From positions 1 to 5,719 of the forward strand of contig JAUQXU010000127.1 in the NCBI GenBank assembly GCA_030837935.1: DNA of 5,719 bases. The letters are read 5' to 3'. A model generated the notes under the pieces. That model was given only the letters and a program-made list of their open reading frames with translations. It made no database searches and had not been told where the DNA came from. A program made the translations under genes and the position numbers. The DNA comes from Candidatus Brocadia sp. GTDB taxonomy: Bacteria; Planctomycetota; Brocadiia; Brocadiales; Brocadiaceae. Below are positions 5,718-5,719 of this stretch, in pieces; positions within the stretch are counted from its first letter, which is position 1; every line of letters begins with the position of its first letter.

Positions 5718-5719
5718 TG

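Larger units (their letters stand above)
5210..5719. other. Gene-poor 510-bp region with several inverted repeats
   Basis: No reading frame here has a plausible start with a ribosome binding site or a recognisable product. The only open stretch on the + strand towards the edge (ATG-5675, 15 codons to the window end) has AGGAG 15 nt upstream, too far for support, and its codons overlap a palindrome. No rho-independent terminator follows the propeller gene directly. Structural elements in the region are listed separately. Confidence 0.6.

Noticed and set aside
5518..5719. + strand frame open to the window end
   Set aside because: No ATG, and its GTG codons have no properly spaced binding site; the product resembles nothing known.

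Overview
The window holds the 3' end of a RACo-type corrinoid-protein activator gene, a complete two-gene preT-preA operon for a two-subunit dihydropyrimidine dehydrogenase, and a monocistronic gene for a secreted seven-bladed beta-propeller protein. All are on the + strand. No tRNA, rRNA, CRISPR array or intact insertion sequence was found.

Layout. 2-616: C-terminal part of an ASKHA-fold (RACo C-terminal/DUF4445-like) protein whose 5' end lies outside the window; its frame runs through a palindromic, REP-like repeat at about 88-148. 617-993: mostly non-coding, with one doubtful small exported-type ORF (714-941) and a candidate promoter for the next operon. 994-3702: preT (Fe-S/FAD/NAD(P)H subunit) and preA (FMN/2x[4Fe-4S] catalytic subunit), 21 bp apart. 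3703-3865: a sigma70-type promoter and a strong Shine-Dalgarno for the next gene. 3866-5209: the exported beta-propeller protein. 5210-5719: no convincing gene, but several inverted repeats, ending in a 30-bp near-perfect palindrome.

How the genes relate. PreT takes electrons from NAD(P)H and passes them by FAD and Fe-S clusters to PreA, which reduces uracil or thymine at FMN. The RACo-like protein (ATP-dependent reactivation of a corrinoid protein, as in the acetyl-CoA pathway or methyl transfer) and the propeller have no evident functional link with pyrimidine metabolism.

Organism. This is inference. The RACo-like gene suggests an anaerobe with corrinoid methyl-transfer metabolism, and the propeller gene uses ordinary sigma70 and Shine-Dalgarno signals. 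An anammox planctomycete or a deltaproteobacterial-type anaerobe would fit. The preTA block looks different: Bacteroidetes-like promoter spacing, no well-placed Shine-Dalgarno, and in preA a strong preference for the serine codon TCG (15 of 25) against 2 of 23 in the propeller gene. Either preTA was acquired laterally or the contig joins DNA of two community members; the sequence alone cannot decide. I see no clearly new multi-gene system. The best leads are the in-frame repeat in the RACo-like gene, the foreign look of preTA, and the palindromes near the right edge.
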